DNA from: Planctomycetota bacterium
GTDB lineage: Bacteria > Planctomycetota > J058
Reading direction: 5' to 3'
Assembly: GCA_023954375.1 (NCBI GenBank)
Contig: JAMLIC010000022.1
Location: 82,501-146,500 of the forward strand
DNA length: 64,000 nt
The number at the start of each line of letters is the position of its first letter. The first letter of the stretch is position 1. The notes under the pieces were generated by a model. That model was not told the origin of the DNA and searched no databases. It was given only the letters and a program-made list of their open reading frames with translations. Positions 25,678 through 34,117 of this stretch are shown here, in pieces. Position numbers and translations under genes: made by a program.

Positions 25678-26091
25678 GTGAACACCTTCGCCGGCCTCGC
25701 CTTCGCCGGCCTCGCCATCGCCGAGGGCTACATCCCGCTGCTCGTCCTGGCCGTGTTCACGGTCACGGTCGGCGGCGGGGCGCTGCTCGTCTCCCACATC
25801 ATGGGGCCGAAGCGGCAGACCCAGGTGAAGCAGCTCCCGTACGAGTGCGGCCTGGACCCGATCCAGCCCACCGCGCGCGAGCGCTACTCGATCCACTTCT
25901 ACCTGGTGGCGATCCTCTTCATCCTCTTCGACCTCGAGACCGTGTTCCTGTTCCCGTGGGCCGCGAGCTTCCGCGGCGACATGGCGGGGCCGGTCAAGGT
26001 CGCGCTCCTCATCGAGGTGCTGCTCTTCGTGGGCGTCCTCGGCGTGGGGCTGTTCTACGTCTGGAAGCGGAGGGGCCTCGAGTGGGACTAG
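25678..26091 (+). CDS. nuoA: NADH-quinone oxidoreductase subunit A
   Basis: A 137-residue membrane subunit with three predicted helices (IPLLVLAVFTVTVGGGALLV; HFYLVAILFILFDLETVFLF; LIEVLLFVGVLGVGLFYVW). The family-defining loop is present: KQLPYECGLDP with the conserved Cys, RYSIHFYLVAILFILFDLE with the conserved acidic residues at the quinone channel. The GTG at 25678 was chosen with AGGTG upstream and normal NuoA length; a GTG at 25603 would add 25 polar residues. First gene of the operon; its end overlaps nuoB by ten bases. Confidence 0.93.
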   Translation: MNTFAGLAFAGLAIAEGYIPLLVLAVFTVTVGGGALLVSHIMGPKRQTQVKQLPYECGLDPIQPTARERYSIHFYLVAILFILFDLETVFLFPWAASFRGDMAGPVKVALLIEVLLFVGVLGVGLFYVWKRRGLEWD

Positions 26092-26678
26092 AAGACCTCC
26101 TGGGTGACGGGTTCATCTCCACCCGGATCAAGGACCTCCTCGCCTGGGGCCGCAAGAACAGCCTCTGGCCCATGCCGTTCGGGACGGCCTGCTGCGCCAT
26201 CGAGATGATGGCGACGCTGTCGTCGCGCTACGACATGTCGCGCTTCGGCGCCGAGGTCGTGCGCTTCTCGCCGCGCCAGTCCGACATGCTGATCGTCGGC
26301 GGCCGCGTGACGCTGAAGATGATGCCCGTGCTCCAGCGCATCTGGCTGCAGATGCCCGAGCCCAAGTGGAGCATCTCCATGGGCGCCTGCGCCTCGTGCG
26401 GCGGCGTCTTCGACACCTACACGATGATCCAGGGCGTCGACCAGTTCATCCCGGTCGACGTCTACATCCCCGGCTGCCCGCCGCGCCCCGAGAACCTGAT
26501 CGACGCCGTGCGCATGATCCAGGACAAGGTCTCGGGCAAGGACATCCAGAAGATGATCGACGAGCGCACCGGCTCGAACAACCTGGCCCGCTGGGAGGCC
26601 ATGGAGGAGCGCCGGGCCCTCCTGCGGCAGGGCCACCTGCCGAGGCCCTACGAGCCGGCGCCCGGAGCGCGCGCATGA
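26082..26678 (+). CDS. nuoB: NADH-quinone oxidoreductase subunit B
   Basis: A 198-residue peripheral-arm subunit carrying iron-sulfur cluster N2, the last electron carrier before quinone. Ligand candidates are visible: Cys37-Cys38 in GTACCAIEMM, Cys103/Cys106 in GACASCGG, and Cys132 in PGCPPRPE. The GTG at 26082 lies inside the end of nuoA, with AGGGG upstream. A basic/Arg-rich C-terminal tail of about 35 residues (RWEAMEERRALLRQGHLP) extends beyond the compact core. Confidence 0.96.
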   Translation: MGLEDLLGDGFISTRIKDLLAWGRKNSLWPMPFGTACCAIEMMATLSSRYDMSRFGAEVVRFSPRQSDMLIVGGRVTLKMMPVLQRIWLQMPEPKWSISMGACASCGGVFDTYTMIQGVDQFIPVDVYIPGCPPRPENLIDAVRMIQDKVSGKDIQKMIDERTGSNNLARWEAMEERRALLRQGHLPRPYEPAPGARA

Positions 26679-27292
26679 GCGAGCAGGGGACCCGCCTCCC
26701 GGTCGCCGACCCGGAGGCCCGGCGGAAGGAGCGCCTCGAGCAGGCGAAGGCCGCGCGCGAGCGCCGCGTCGCGCGCGAGCGCGCCCTCGCCGACCAGGTC
26801 GCCGGGTGGTTCGGGCCCGACGAGGTCCGCCGCAGCGACTTCCGCGACCAGTTCACGCTCACGCTCCCGCTGGCCAGGGCGAAGGAGACGCTGCGCCGCT
26901 GCCGCGATGAGCTGGGCTTCGCCATGCTCACCGACGTCACGGCGATCGACACGCTGCGCCTGCCGGGCCAGCATCCGGAGCGGTTCATCGTCAGCTGGAG
27001 CCTGGTCAACCTCGACCAGGAGGCGCGGCTGTTCCTCCAGGCCTACGTCAACGAGGACGACCCGGTCGCGCCGACGGCGTCCGACCTGTGGCCGGCCGCC
27101 GACTGGGCCGAGCGCGAGGTCTACGACATGTTCGGCATCGAGTTCGAGGGCCACCCGAACCTGATCCGCCTGCTCATGCCGTTCGACTACGCCGGCCACC
27201 CGCTGCGGAAGGACTACCCGCTGCGCGGGCGCGGCGAGCGCGACAACTTCCCCGTGGTCCGGCGCAGCAACGAGGAGAGGGTGCACCCGTGA
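26675..27292 (+). CDS. nuoC: NADH-quinone oxidoreductase subunit C
   Basis: A 205-residue 30-kDa-type subunit, ATG overlapping the nuoB stop (ATGA). Residues 1-45 are a highly charged Arg/Glu/Lys helix (RRKERLEQAKAARERRVARE) not found in typical NuoC. The conserved core follows: DWAEREVYDMFGIEFEGHPNL and the PLRKDYPLRG signature near the end. NuoC is separate from NuoD here, unlike the NuoCD fusion of enterobacteria. It lies on the matrix-side arm beside NuoD. Confidence 0.95.
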   Translation: MSEQGTRLPVADPEARRKERLEQAKAARERRVARERALADQVAGWFGPDEVRRSDFRDQFTLTLPLARAKETLRRCRDELGFAMLTDVTAIDTLRLPGQHPERFIVSWSLVNLDQEARLFLQAYVNEDDPVAPTASDLWPAADWAEREVYDMFGIEFEGHPNLIRLLMPFDYAGHPLRKDYPLRGRGERDNFPVVRRSNEERVHP

Positions 27293-28551
27293 AGCCCAAG
27301 CTGCAGGCCACGGGCCTGGCCGCGGAGGCCCTCCGCGACACCCCGTTCGGCGAGTCGGCCATGTCCCTCGAGCCGGGGCTGGCCGACAAGGACATGGTCA
27401 TCAACTTCGGGCCGCAGCACCCCGCCATGCACGGGACGCTGCGCCTCCTGCTGCGCCTCGACGGCGAGCGCGTGCGCAAGTGCGAGCCCGAGATGGGCTA
27501 CCTGCACACCGGCTTCGAGAAGCTGGGCGAGTACCGGACGTTCAACCAGTACGTGGTCGTCACCGACCGCATGAACTACCTCAGCGCGATGGCCAACAAC
27601 ATCGGCTTCGCGTGCGCGGTCGAGGAGCTGCTCGGGATCGAGCTGCCGCCGCGGGCCAAGGCGATCCGCGTGATCATGGCCGAGATGTCCCGCATCTCGG
27701 ACCACATCCTCTCGATCGGCCTCCAGGGCATGGACCTGGGCGCCTTCACCGCCATGCTCTGGGCGTTCATCGAGCGCGAGAAGGTCTACGACGTCTTCGA
27801 GCTGACGTCGGGGGGCCGGCTGACCACCAGCTACACGCGCGTCGGCGGCCTGGCCTTCGACTTCCCCGAGGAGTGCGAGCGGCGCATCCGCAAGTTCCTC
27901 GGGACGCTCGAGGGCGTGCTCGGCGAGATCGAGGGCATGCTCTCGCGCAACCGGATCTTCCTCGACCGGAGCAAGGGGGTCGCGCGCTTCACGCGGGAGC
28001 AGTGCATCGCCTACGGCGTGACCGGCCCGGTCGCCCGCGCCTCCGGCGTCGACCGCGACATGCGCCGCGACCGGCCCTACCTCGACTACGAGCTGTACGA
28101 CTTCGAGGTGCCGCTCGAGACCGACGGCGACGTCTACGCGCGCTACCTCGTGCGCCTGGCCGAGGTGCGCCAGTCGGCGCGCATCGTGCGCCAGGCCCTC
28201 GACGGGCTGCCGACCGGCCCCTACAACGCGCTGGGCAAGGTGACCCTGCCGGACAAGGACGACGTCTACTCGAAGATGGAGTCCCTGATCCAGCACTTCA
28301 TGCTGGAGATGCCCGGCCACGGCCTCAAGACGCCGCTCGGCCAGGTCTACCACGCGACCGAGAGCCCCAACGGCGAGCTGGGGTGGTTCATCGTGTCGGA
28401 CGGCACGGGCGTCCCCTACCGGGTGCGCGTCCGCCCGCCGAGCGTCTACCAGTTCCAGGCGGTCCAGCCCATGATCGAGGGCCGCCTGGTCGCGGACGTC
28501 GTCGCCACCATGAGCTCGCTCAACGTCATCGCCGGGGAGCTGGATCGCTGA
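27289..28551 (+). CDS. nuoD: NADH-quinone oxidoreductase subunit D
   Basis: A 420-residue 49-kDa-type subunit which, with NuoB, forms the quinone-binding pocket. The GTG overlaps the nuoC stop and follows GAGGAGAGG. Conserved blocks: NFGPQHPAMHGTLRLLLRLD with the quinone-site His, EPEMGYLHTGFEKLGEYRT, PYNALGKVTLP, and ESPNGELGWFIVSDGTGVPY. A 35-residue N-terminal extension precedes the core. Complete and of normal length. Confidence 0.96.
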   Translation: MKPKLQATGLAAEALRDTPFGESAMSLEPGLADKDMVINFGPQHPAMHGTLRLLLRLDGERVRKCEPEMGYLHTGFEKLGEYRTFNQYVVVTDRMNYLSAMANNIGFACAVEELLGIELPPRAKAIRVIMAEMSRISDHILSIGLQGMDLGAFTAMLWAFIEREKVYDVFELTSGGRLTTSYTRVGGLAFDFPEECERRIRKFLGTLEGVLGEIEGMLSRNRIFLDRSKGVARFTREQCIAYGVTGPVARASGVDRDMRRDRPYLDYELYDFEVPLETDGDVYARYLVRLAEVRQSARIVRQALDGLPTGPYNALGKVTLPDKDDVYSKMESLIQHFMLEMPGHGLKTPLGQVYHATESPNGELGWFIVSDGTGVPYRVRVRPPSVYQFQAVQPMIEGRLVADVVATMSSLNVIAGELDR

Positions 28552-30551
28552 TGGCCACCGCCCTGCCCACCGCCGAGCCCACCGTCGTCGAGCGGAGCTT
28601 CAGCCCCGAGGCCGAGGCCGAGCTGCAGGCGATCATCAAGAAGTACCCGGAGAAGCGCGCCGCGCTCCTCCCCGCGCTGCGCATCTGCGAGCGCGAGTTC
28701 GGCTGCGTCGACCATGGCGGCATGCGGCTCGTCGCGCAGAAGCTCGACCTGACGCCGGCCTATGTGCTGGGGACGGTGTCGTTCTACACGCACTTCCGCC
28801 GGCCGAGCGACGGGACGTTCGTGATCGAGGTGTGCCGGACGCTGCCCTGCGCGCTCCGGGGCGCCGACGACTTCGCCAAGCACGTCAGCCGCAAGCTGGG
28901 GATCCAGCCCGGCGAGACGACGAAGGACGGCCGCTTCACGCTCAAGAACGCCGAGTGCATGGCCGCCTGCGACAAGGCGCCCGTGGCCCAGGTCAACGGC
29001 TACAACTGGGAGCTGCTCGACCCGAAGACCTTCGACGAGCTGCTCGACCAGCTGATGAAGGACCCGGGCTCCTTCGACCTGCGCAAGGGCTGCAAGGACC
29101 CCTACCCCTGGACGGCGCCCGCCGAGCCGACCGCGGGGCGGACGCGGCCCGACGGCGAGCGCGACTACGAGCACGAGGCGCTGACCCACGAGCCGCAGCT
29201 CCTGCGCCGCTGCTACAAGGGCCGCCCGGCGACCTACGCCGAGTACGTCGCCGACGGCGGCTACAAGGGCAGCAAGGCCGCCCTGGCCATCGCGCCGGCC
29301 AAGGTCACGGAGATGGTCAAGGACAGCGGCCTGCGCGGCCGCGGCGGCGCCGGCTTCCTCACCGGGATGAAGTGGGGCTTCATCCCGTCGACCGAGCAGG
29401 TCGCAGGCAACCGCTACCTGGTCATCAACGCCGACGAGTCGGAGCCCGGGACCTTCAAGGACCGCAAGCTCATGGAGGACGACCCCCACCTGCTGCTGGA
29501 GGGGATCGTCATCGCCTCGCACGCGATCGGCGCCAACGACGCCTACATCTACATCCGCGGCGAGATGGTCTACGGCGCCGAGGTCCTGGAGCAGGCCATC
29601 GCCGAGGCCTACCAGAACGGCGTCTTCGGGCCGGACGCCCTGGGCTTCGGCAAGCGCCTCGACTGCGTCGTCCACCGCGGCGCGGGCGCCTACATCTGCG
29701 GCGAGGAGACGGCGCTCCTCTCGTCGCTCGAGGGCGGGCGCGGCTACCCGCGCCTGAAGCCGCCCTTCCCGGCGATCAAGGGCGCCTGGGGCCAGCCGAC
29801 GATCGTCAACAACGTGGAGACGATCGCCAACCTCCCCTTCATGTTCGGCGCCTTCGGCAAGGGCCTCGACTGGTACAAGGGCCTGGGCACGCCCGGCCTG
29901 GCGCCCGGCGTCGACCCCAAGTGGCCGCGCGGCCGCCTGGGCAGCCGCGGTCCGAAGGTCTGGTGCGTCAGCGGGCACGTGAACCGGCCCGGCCTCTACG
30001 ACGTGCCCTTCGGCCTGTCGCTCCAGCAGCTGATCATGGACCCGCGCTACTGCGGCGGGATCCGCGACGGCCGCAAGCTCAAGGGGATCGTCCCCGGCGG
30101 GTCGTCGTTCCAGGTGCTCAAGGCCGACCAGGTCGACGTCGCGCTCTGCTACGACGCGATCGCCGACGCCGGCTCGTCGGTCGGCAGCGCGGCGATCTTC
30201 GTCTTCGATGACTCGACCTGCATGGTCAACGCGCTGTGGAACGTGCTGCGCTTCTACGCGCACGAGTCGTGCGGGCAGTGCACCCCGTGCCGCGAGGGCT
30301 CGGGCTGGATGGAGAAGATCGTCGGCCGCATCGAGCGCGGCATGGGGACGATGGAGGACCTCGCGACGATCGACGCCATCGCCGACCAGGCGTGCGGCAA
30401 GACGATCTGCGTCTTCGCCGAGGCGTTCTCGTGGCCGGCGCAGAGCTACATCAAGCAGTTCAAGGACGAGTTCGTGGCCCACATCAAGCAGCGCCGCTGC
30501 CCGCAGGGCGGGCGGCTCTGCGCGCCCTCCCAGGCGCGGCCGCAGGCGTAG
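28551..30551 (+). CDS. nuoEF: Fused NADH-quinone oxidoreductase subunits E and F
   Basis: A 666-residue single open frame with no internal stop joins the two NADH-dehydrogenase-module subunits. Residues about 1-180 are NuoE (24-kDa, 2Fe-2S N1a), with ligand groups CRTLPC and CMAACDKAP. A Pro/Arg linker (PWTAPAEPTAGRTRP) leads to NuoF (51-kDa): NADH site GRGGAGFLTGMKWGF, FMN site NADESEPGTFKDR, ICGEETALLSSLEG, and the N3 4Fe-4S motif ESCGQCTPCREG with a distal Cys in ADQACGKTIC. The ATG shares one base with the nuoD stop. Separate E and F genes are the usual arrangement. Both halves appear catalytically complete. Confidence 0.95.
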   Translation: MATALPTAEPTVVERSFSPEAEAELQAIIKKYPEKRAALLPALRICEREFGCVDHGGMRLVAQKLDLTPAYVLGTVSFYTHFRRPSDGTFVIEVCRTLPCALRGADDFAKHVSRKLGIQPGETTKDGRFTLKNAECMAACDKAPVAQVNGYNWELLDPKTFDELLDQLMKDPGSFDLRKGCKDPYPWTAPAEPTAGRTRPDGERDYEHEALTHEPQLLRRCYKGRPATYAEYVADGGYKGSKAALAIAPAKVTEMVKDSGLRGRGGAGFLTGMKWGFIPSTEQVAGNRYLVINADESEPGTFKDRKLMEDDPHLLLEGIVIASHAIGANDAYIYIRGEMVYGAEVLEQAIAEAYQNGVFGPDALGFGKRLDCVVHRGAGAYICGEETALLSSLEGGRGYPRLKPPFPAIKGAWGQPTIVNNVETIANLPFMFGAFGKGLDWYKGLGTPGLAPGVDPKWPRGRLGSRGPKVWCVSGHVNRPGLYDVPFGLSLQQLIMDPRYCGGIRDGRKLKGIVPGGSSFQVLKADQVDVALCYDAIADAGSSVGSAAIFVFDDSTCMVNALWNVLRFYAHESCGQCTPCREGSGWMEKIVGRIERGMGTMEDLATIDAIADQACGKTICVFAEAFSWPAQSYIKQFKDEFVAHIKQRRCPQGGRLCAPSQARPQA

Positions 30552-30572
30552 CGGGCGGACACCAGAACGGCC

Positions 30573-30590
30573 GGTCCCCCCCGGGGGACC
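30573..30590 (+). other. Hairpin in the nuoEF-nuoG spacer
   Basis: GGTCCCCC (30573-30580) and GGGGGACC (30583-30590) form a perfect eight-base stem with a CC loop in the 96-base spacer. Two copies of CCCGAGCGAACCGA (30618-30631 and 30635-30648) follow with a 17-base period, the second running into the nuoG ATG. Possible roles are partial termination, mRNA processing or stability control between modules; this is an inference. Confidence 0.5.
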
Positions 30591-30647
30591 ACGACCGAGG
30601 CGGCGCCTCGAGCGAGCCCCGAGCGAACCGAACCCCCGAGCGAACCG

Positions 30648-32396
30648 ATGACCGACACCGACCACGACTTCACCTTCACGATCGACGGCAAGTCGATCCC
30701 GGCCCAGAAGGGCGACACCATCCTCAAGGCGGGGCTGCGGGCGGGGGTGTTCATCCCGCACTACTGCTGGCACCCCGGGCTGACGGTGGCGGGCAACTGC
30801 CGCATCTGCCTGGTGCACGCGACCAAGACCATGCCGCCCGGGAAGCCGGTGATCGCCTGCGCGACGCAGGCGGTCGAGGGGATGGAGGTCGAGTCGGACG
30901 GGCCGCGCACGACGGCGGTGCGCGAGGGGGTGATGGAGTTCCTCCTCGTCAACCACCCGCTCGACTGCCCGGTGTGCGACCAGGCGGGCGAGTGCGACCT
31001 GCAGCAGTACAGCTTCGACTACGGCCGCGCGACCTCGCGCTTCCACGAGCCGAAGACCCAGCGCCCGCGCAAGGACCTGGGCCCGCTCATCCGGTTCGTC
31101 GGCAACCGCTGCATCGTCTGCACCCGCTGCGTGCGCTTCTGCGAGGAGGTCGCCGGCACGGGCGAGCTGGGCGTCGTCGGCCGCGGCGCCATGAGCTGGA
31201 TCGACACCTTCCCGGGCGTGCAGCTCGACAACCCGCTCTCGGGCTGCGTCGCCGACCTGTGCCCCGTCGGCGCGCTCCTCGACCGCGACTCGATGCACAC
31301 GACGCGCGTGTGGCTGCTGCGCGGGACCGCGAGCGCCTGCGGCCGCTGCGCGACGGGCTGCAACGTCAACGTCGAGACGTGGAAGGACGAGGTGCGCCGC
31401 CTCACCCCGCGCGAGAACCAGGCGGTCAACCGCTGGTGGATGTGCGACGAGGGCCGGCTCAGCTACAAGGAGGCCAAGGCGCCGACGCGCGTGCGCCGCG
31501 CCCGCATCGAGGGGCGCGAGGCCACGACGCTCGAGGCGCTCGCGCGGGCGACCGACGAGGTCCGCAAGGCCCAGGGCGGCGTGGTGGTCCTGACCACCGG
31601 CTTCGCCACGAACGAGGAGCTGTTCACGCTCAAGGCGCTCGCCGGCAAGGGGCCGGTCGCGGTCGCCTACGCGCCCGACGGCGGCACGTTCAAGGCGCGC
31701 GACGGCTTCGAGATCTCGCGCGACAAGAACCCGAACCGCAAGGGCGTCGAGGCGGTGCTCGGCACGACCGACGCGGGCGTGGACGCCGCCGTCGCGGCGC
31801 TCGAGTCGGGCAAGGTCGGCCTGGCGATCGTCCACGACGGCGTGCCCGGCGGCGCCCCCTGGCCGCCCGCGCTGCTGGCCGCCCTGCGCAAGGCCCCGGC
31901 GCTGATCGTCCTCGCCCACGACGACGCCCCCGGCGCCCCGCAGGCGACCGTGCTCCTGCCCGCCATGCACTGGACCGAGAAGGAGGGCACGGTCGTCAAC
32001 GCGACGGGCCGCGTCCAGCGCCTCCGCGCCGCCGTGCCGCCCGCGGGCGACGCGCGCGTCGACCTCGAGGCGCTGCAGGAGCTGGCCCGCGCGGCGGCCC
32101 TCCAGCCGCGGGTGCTCTCGGCCGCGGGCGTGTTCCGCCGGCTCGCTGCCGCCGCGCCGCTGGCGTTCGATGGCATGGACTACAACGGGCTCGGCGAGCT
32201 GGGGGTCCCGCTCGGCCAGGGCCGCGCCGCCCGTCCGGCCTCCAACGGGCGGCCGCTCCCGGTCATCGACGCGCGCACCGGCTACGAGGCCGGCCCCGTC
32301 TCGCGCGCGCCCGGGCGCGCCGGGGACGAGCAGGTGCGCGTCTCCGTCCACCGCGGGTCGCCGCTGGGCTACGGCACCCCTCGAGGTGACCTGTGA
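30648..32396 (+). CDS. nuoG: NADH-quinone oxidoreductase subunit G (compact form)
   Basis: A 582-residue 75-kDa-type subunit. It carries a 2Fe-2S domain (HYCWHPGLTVAGNCRICLVH), the His/Cys-ligated cluster motif (HPLDCPVCDQAGECDLQ), two further 4Fe-4S groups (CIVCTRCVRFCEEV, CVADLCPVGAL), and CGRCATGC with WMCDEGR, which fits the extra N7 cluster of some bacterial enzymes. The molybdopterin-oxidoreductase-like C-terminal region is short: about 270 residues against roughly 500-650 in many homologues. The tail is polar and Arg/Pro-rich. No strong Shine-Dalgarno precedes the ATG. Confidence 0.95.
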   Translation: MTDTDHDFTFTIDGKSIPAQKGDTILKAGLRAGVFIPHYCWHPGLTVAGNCRICLVHATKTMPPGKPVIACATQAVEGMEVESDGPRTTAVREGVMEFLLVNHPLDCPVCDQAGECDLQQYSFDYGRATSRFHEPKTQRPRKDLGPLIRFVGNRCIVCTRCVRFCEEVAGTGELGVVGRGAMSWIDTFPGVQLDNPLSGCVADLCPVGALLDRDSMHTTRVWLLRGTASACGRCATGCNVNVETWKDEVRRLTPRENQAVNRWWMCDEGRLSYKEAKAPTRVRRARIEGREATTLEALARATDEVRKAQGGVVVLTTGFATNEELFTLKALAGKGPVAVAYAPDGGTFKARDGFEISRDKNPNRKGVEAVLGTTDAGVDAAVAALESGKVGLAIVHDGVPGGAPWPPALLAALRKAPALIVLAHDDAPGAPQATVLLPAMHWTEKEGTVVNATGRVQRLRAAVPPAGDARVDLEALQELARAAALQPRVLSAAGVFRRLAAAAPLAFDGMDYNGLGELGVPLGQGRAARPASNGRPLPVIDARTGYEAGPVSRAPGRAGDEQVRVSVHRGSPLGYGTPRGDL

Positions 32397-33526
32397 ACGA
32401 GACGCTGGTCGCGGTCCTCGCCGTCCTGGTCAAGGCGGTCATCATCGTCGGCTTCCCGCTGGCGATCGTGCCCGGCCTGATCTACCTGGAGCGCAAGGTC
32501 TGCTCCTACATCCAGGGCCGCATCGGCCCCAACCGCGTCAACCTGACGATCGGCCACATCGACTACCTCCTCCCGCCCTCGATGCGCGGCGCGCTGCCGG
32601 TCGGGCTGGCCCGGTTCAAGCTGATCCCCGGGTCGCTCCAGCCGCTGGCCGACGGCATCAAGCTGGCGTTCAAGGAGGAGATCGTCCCGGCGCAGGCGGA
32701 CAAGCTCCTCTACTTCATGGCCCCGGTGCTCGCCTTCGTGCCCGTGGCCACGGCGCTGGCGTTCATCCCCTTCGGGACGCCGACGTGGGACGCCTTCGGC
32801 TCCGGCCACCTGATCAACCTCCAGCTCGCCTCGGCCAACGTCGGCGTGCTCGGCCTCTTCGCGATCGCCTCGCTCGGCGTCTACGGCATCGCCGTGGGCG
32901 GTTGGGGCTCGGGCTCGAAGTTCCCGCTCATGGGCGCCGTGCGCTCGGCGGCGCAGATGATCAGCTACGAGATCGCCATGGCCCTGGCGCTCCTCTCGGC
33001 GATCGTGACCGCGGGCACCGTCGACCTGCAGGCGTTCGTCCTGCACCAGGCGACCTCGTGGGGCGGCGCCGGCTGGCTCGTCTTCAAGCAGCCGCTCGCG
33101 GCGCTGATCTTCCTCGTGGCCATGTTCGCCGAGAACAACCGCCTGCCGTTCGACCTCCCCGAGGCCGAGCCCGAGCTCGTCGGCGGCTACCACACCGAGT
33201 ACTCCGGCCTGAAGTTCGGCATCTTCTTCCTGGGCGAGTACACCGCCATGATCCTCATGAGCGGGCTCTTCGTGACCCTGTTCCTGGGCGGCTGGAGCTT
33301 CCCGGGCCTGATCGACCCGTACGCGACGGGCGGGCTCAACGCGCTCCTCTCGGCCGGCGTGTTCCTCGCCAAGCTGTTCCTGGTCCTCGGCTTCCAGATC
33401 TGGATCCGCTGGACCCTGCCCCGCTTCCGCTACGACCAGCTCATGGCGCTGGGCTGGAAGAAGCTCGTCCCGCTGGCCCTGGCGAACCTGGTCGTCTCGG
33501 CCATCGTCCTCACCTTCGTGAGCTAG
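32393..33526 (+). CDS. nuoH: NADH-quinone oxidoreductase subunit H (with loop insertion)
   Basis: A 377-residue membrane subunit that links the peripheral arm to the proton pumps and forms the quinone channel entry. GTG start overlaps the nuoG stop. Conserved blocks: ERKVCSYIQGRIGPNRV, SLQPLADGIKLAFKEE, AENNRLPFDLPEAEPELVGG, HTEYSGLKFG. Unusually, about 30 residues (50-80; NLTIGHIDYLLPPSMRGALP and following) sit between GPNRV and SLQPLADG, which are nearly adjacent in typical NuoH. Eight hydrophobic segments remain as expected. Confidence 0.95.
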   Translation: MNETLVAVLAVLVKAVIIVGFPLAIVPGLIYLERKVCSYIQGRIGPNRVNLTIGHIDYLLPPSMRGALPVGLARFKLIPGSLQPLADGIKLAFKEEIVPAQADKLLYFMAPVLAFVPVATALAFIPFGTPTWDAFGSGHLINLQLASANVGVLGLFAIASLGVYGIAVGGWGSGSKFPLMGAVRSAAQMISYEIAMALALLSAIVTAGTVDLQAFVLHQATSWGGAGWLVFKQPLAALIFLVAMFAENNRLPFDLPEAEPELVGGYHTEYSGLKFGIFFLGEYTAMILMSGLFVTLFLGGWSFPGLIDPYATGGLNALLSAGVFLAKLFLVLGFQIWIRWTLPRFRYDQLMALGWKKLVPLALANLVVSAIVLTFVS

Positions 33527-33535
33527 GCGGCACTC

Positions 33536-34114
33536 ATGATCCACGCAGCGCACGACGACCACGCGCACGACCCGCACGCGCACGGCGGCCCCGAGCCGGA
33601 GCCGCCCCCCGGCGAGTCGATCGCCGACCGCGTCTACGTGCCCGCGGTCCTCCGCGGCATCAAGCTCACGCTCTCGCGCTTCTTCCAGAAGAAGTTCACG
33701 GTCGAGTACCCGGAGGAGTCGGTCTACGACGCCACCTACGCCGACCGGGGGATCGGGGCGGCGAACCCGCGCCACCGCGGCGAGCACATCCTGGTGAAGG
33801 ACGAGCAGGGCCGCGAGAAGTGCGTCGCCTGCCTCCTGTGCATGGCCGCCTGCCCGGCGCTGTGCATCCACATCGAGCCCGAGCCGGCGCCCGCCGAGTG
33901 GACCGACCGCGAGCGGCGGCCGAAGGTGTTCGAGATCGACATGCTCCGCTGCATCTACTGCGGCTTCTGCGAGGAGGCGTGCCCGTGCGACGCCATCCGC
34001 CTGACGCCGAAGTTCTATCAACCCACCACGTCGCGGACCGAGCGCGTCTACGACAAGCAGCGCCTGCTCGAGAACAACCCCGACGCCCAGGTCCCGCAGC
34101 GGCCGAGGAAGTAG
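33536..34114 (+). CDS. nuoI: NADH-quinone oxidoreductase subunit I with His-rich N-terminus
   Basis: A 192-residue ferredoxin-like subunit carrying clusters N6a and N6b: CVACLLCMAACP and CIYCGFCEEACPCDA are both complete. RGIKLTLSRFFQKKFTVEYPEE and RHRGEH are typical of the N-terminal half. The first 30 residues are abnormal, with eight His among Asp/Ala/Pro (HAAHDDHAHDPHAHGG), a composition able to bind divalent metals. The ATG is nine bases after the nuoH stop and lacks a strong Shine-Dalgarno. Confidence 0.95.
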   Translation: MIHAAHDDHAHDPHAHGGPEPEPPPGESIADRVYVPAVLRGIKLTLSRFFQKKFTVEYPEESVYDATYADRGIGAANPRHRGEHILVKDEQGREKCVACLLCMAACPALCIHIEPEPAPAEWTDRERRPKVFEIDMLRCIYCGFCEEACPCDAIRLTPKFYQPTTSRTERVYDKQRLLENNPDAQVPQRPRK

Positions 34115-34117
34115 CCC

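Noticed and set aside
28446..32351. Minus-strand ORF of 1,301 codons across nuoEF and nuoG
   Set aside because: Same reason: antisense shadow of recognisable subunits.
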